A DNA stretch of 64,000 bases from Rhodovibrionaceae bacterium (GTDB taxonomy: Bacteria; Pseudomonadota; Alphaproteobacteria; Kiloniellales; DSM-21159), in contig JANQMX010000002.1 of NCBI GenBank assembly GCA_028279885.1, forward strand, positions 31,194 to 95,193, written 5' to 3'. Position 1 is the first letter of the stretch; each line of letters begins with the position of its first letter. The notes beneath the pieces are model-generated. The model searched no databases and had not been told where the DNA came from. It saw nothing but the letters and a program-made list of their open reading frames with translations. Positions 63,866-64,000 of this stretch are shown here, in pieces. Position numbers and translations under genes: made by a program.

Positions 63866-64000
63866 GTCTTTTTCTCAATGTCATACTTGGGCGAGCCGCG
63901 TAGCGGCGAGACCCGCCTGCGGGGCCGAAGCCCTTCGGCGCGGCGAAGGCCCGAGTATCCAGCGGTAGGCACGGTCCGGGCTTGTGGCTGGACCCCGGCT
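63866..64000. repeat. Palindromic repeat at the right edge (cut)
   Basis: From AATGTCATACTTGGGCGAGC onward the sequence is full of nested inverted repeats (GCCGCGTAGCGGC; CGAAGCCCTTCGGCG) and ends in GGCTGGACCCCGGCT at the window edge. Its start resembles those of the other dispersed repeats. No gene is visible. Confidence 0.5.

Overview
The window is GC-rich, gene-dense DNA whose gene content points to an alphaproteobacterium, most like a free-living (probably marine) Rhodospirillales-type organism. Supporting features are a serine-cycle C1 operon, a seven-gene Mrp Na+/H+ antiporter, an aerobic-type cobalamin locus (CobN/CobW), a Tat-exported PhoX phosphatase and an alphaproteobacterial GluQ. 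This placement is an inference from gene content. No rRNA or tRNA gene was found to confirm it.

Layout. 1-7.8 kb is a vitamin B12 locus. cobN (cut by the left edge) and cobW read leftward, and btuB-btuC-btuD read rightward. Each set sits behind its own cobalamin riboswitch, and the two riboswitches are back to back. cobD (cbiB), cobU, a DUF1636 metal-site protein and an MFS transporter follow. 9.1-14.5 kb looks like a hydroxyproline/amino-acid module: a proline-racemase-family enzyme, a divergent GntR regulator, and a four-gene polar amino-acid ABC transporter. A related 20-bp motif precedes both gntR and the binding-protein gene. 14.9-24.2 kb is a serine-cycle operon (sgaA, mtkA, mtkB, hprA, ppc, glyA) divergent from a LuxR-type response regulator, with two GGGTGG-type inverted repeats between them. 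24.2-27.2 kb holds a LysR-MFS pair and a cytochrome P460-like protein. 27.2-33.1 kb is mrpA-G. 33.4-41 kb holds a tandem universal stress protein, a flavodoxin-like protein, a trypsin-like protease, a type I secretion ATPase/adaptor pair and a YtcJ-type amidohydrolase.

41.3-50.1 kb is the most unusual accessory region. It contains an AmgK-like sugar kinase; an acyl-CoA-dehydrogenase-fold protein with the hallmarks of 3-sulfinopropanoyl-CoA desulfinase (Gln and Gly at the two usual catalytic-Glu sites, Arg84 kept); an overlapping ThDP enzyme; an opposing oxidoreductase / SMP-30 / CoA-ligase operon; and a TAXI-type binding protein. 50-55 kb has a GST, an M17 aminopeptidase, an MsrA homologue that has lost its catalytic cysteine, YceI, and an ACT-domain/Nudix pair.

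55-64 kb mixes housekeeping genes (gluQ, a glycine-zipper lipoprotein, an adenylate cyclase, phoX) with mobile DNA. An IS481-type element has a transposase broken by an exact 14-bp tandem duplication. An intact IS110/IS1111-type element has a 3' noncoding end that could encode a bridge/seekRNA. Both elements lie in or beside dispersed palindromic repeats, and the same broad repeat type also occurs near 11.1 and 55.1 kb.
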